From: Deltaproteobacteria bacterium
GTDB lineage: Bacteria; Desulfobacterota; DSM-4660; Desulfatiglandales; Desulfatiglandaceae
DNA length: 6,191 nucleotides
Direction: 5' to 3'
Assembly: GCA_003646995.1 (NCBI GenBank)
Contig: QMLZ01000183.1
Span: 1 to 6,191, forward strand
Part shown: piece after piece, positions 5,572 through 6,191 of the stretch
Layout: each line of letters opens with the position of its first letter
How positions within the stretch are numbered: the first letter of the stretch is position 1
Notes under the pieces: generated by a model
What the model was told of the DNA's origin: nothing
Databases searched by the model: none
What the model saw: the letters and a program-made list of their open reading frames with translations, nothing else
Translations under genes and position numbers: made by a program

Positions 5572-6191
5572 TTAAAACTTCCCGTGCCTTCCCTGGCCAC
5601 TGGAAAACCTTCCTGCACCTTCAACTGTTTCCCCGCTCTGCACGGTTTCCAGCCCCAGCGAAAATTCGTTCCTCATTGCTTGGGCAAAAGGCAGGTCCAT
5701 TTGTTCATACGCAGAGCGCCTGTCACTCAAAACACATCTCCAGGGAAATTGAGCAATACGCTGGGCAAGTCGTTCAGCTTCTTCCCTGGATTTTCCTGGC
5801 TCAACCACCCTATTGGCCAATCCCATCCTGAGCGCCTCATCAGCATTCACCGGCCTTCCTGTAAGTATCATGTCCAGCGCATTGGAAAGGCCTATGAGCC
5901 TGGGAAGCCTTACGGTGCCTCCGTCCAACAAAGGCACACCCCATCGCCTGCAGAACACGCCAAAAACAGCATCGCGCTCAACAACCCTTAGGTCGCACCA
6001 CAGGGCCAGTTCCAGTCCACCGGCCACTGCAAACCCCGCTACTGCTGCTATAACAGGTTTGCTTAGAAACATGCGCATAGGCCCCATGGGTCCATCCCCG
6101 TCCGGTTCCAGCCGGTTAGGTCTTCCTTCAGCAATGGCCTTCAAGTCAGCGCCGGCACAAAAGCATCCACCAGCACCCCATAGCACCGCCA
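5572..6191 (-). CDS. Crotonase-fold enoyl-CoA hydratase/isomerase family protein (5' end outside window)
   Basis: The frame is open from the right window edge to a TAA at 5574-5572. About 206 C-terminal residues are present of the usual 250-260; the GTG at 6186 is internal. Numbered from that codon, the visible motifs are: GCFCAGADLKA (7-17), the first oxyanion-hole segment; KPVIAAVAGFAVAGGLELALWCD (43-65), with the second oxyanion-hole Gly and Glu59, equivalent to Glu144 of rat enoyl-CoA hydratase; FGVFCRRWGVPLLDGGTVRLPRLIG (75-99); and the tail EGAGRFSSGQGRHGKF. The position of rat Glu164 is Cys79, so ordinary two-Glu hydration is doubtful. An FGVFCRRWGVP-type segment is known to me from a recurrent crotonase subfamily of uncertain reaction, so this is probably a subfamily trait. 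The protein would act on an acyl-CoA in the cytoplasm. It converges on the permease pair and shares the 81-bp intergenic space containing the terminator. Confidence 0.88.
   Translation of the reverse strand, partial: AVLWGAGGCFCAGADLKAIAEGRPNRLEPDGDGPMGPMRMFLSKPVIAAVAGFAVAGGLELALWCDLRVVERDAVFGVFCRRWGVPLLDGGTVRLPRLIGLSNALDMILTGRPVNADEALRMGLANRVVEPGKSREEAERLAQRIAQFPWRCVLSDRRSAYEQMDLPFAQAMRNEFSLGLETVQSGETVEGAGRFSSGQGRHGKF

Noticed and set aside
5584..5991. Plus-strand reading frame opposite the crotonase gene
   Set aside because: It lies wholly over a well-supported crotonase gene, and its product resembles no protein family.

Overview
The window reads as chromosomal DNA from a Gram-negative bacterium of roughly balanced GC content. 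The Gram-negative assignment rests on the end of an outer-membrane beta-barrel protein, two exported-then-membrane-embedded permeases with Sec-type signal peptides, and good AGGAGG ribosome binding sites. Acyl-CoA dehydrogenase and crotonase genes on either side of an ArsB/NhaD-type permease pair would suit a fatty-acid or aromatic-acid degrading Desulfobacterota (deltaproteobacterial) lineage, but that placement is only an inference from gene content.

Left part (1-1530): the 3' end of a beta-barrel gene (+) meets, tail to tail with an 11-bp gap, a two-gene minus-strand unit. That unit is a small two-helix membrane protein of unknown function (1530-1084) followed, five bases later, by an acyl-CoA dehydrogenase gene (1078-327). 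The dehydrogenase is broken. Its N-terminal and C-terminal parts are in different frames, and about 130 family residues of the middle are missing at a junction near 654-670.

Centre (1531-5553): a 223-bp divergent intergenic region, then two tandem paralogous permease genes (1754-3508 and 3751-5490) separated by 242 bp, closed by a strong rho-independent terminator at 5521-5553. Each protein has a signal peptide, a small beta-sandwich-like periplasmic domain, and an Ion-Transporter-superfamily (ArsB/NhaD, P-permease-like) membrane domain with both signature repeats intact. They are very similar in protein sequence in the membrane part but widely different at third codon positions. This indicates an old duplication kept by selection rather than a recent copy or an assembly artefact. 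Each has its own plausible sigma70-type promoter, and the second has a perfect palindrome just upstream of its -35 box.

Right part (5572-6191): the 3' three quarters of a crotonase-fold (enoyl-CoA hydratase/isomerase family) gene on the minus strand, cut by the window edge. It keeps the first catalytic Glu but has Cys in place of the second.

No RNA gene, CRISPR array, transposase or attachment site was seen. The most interesting content is the tandem pair of permeases with exported N-terminal domains, whose substrate cannot be read from the sequence, and the acyl-CoA dehydrogenase deletion with its telling junction.
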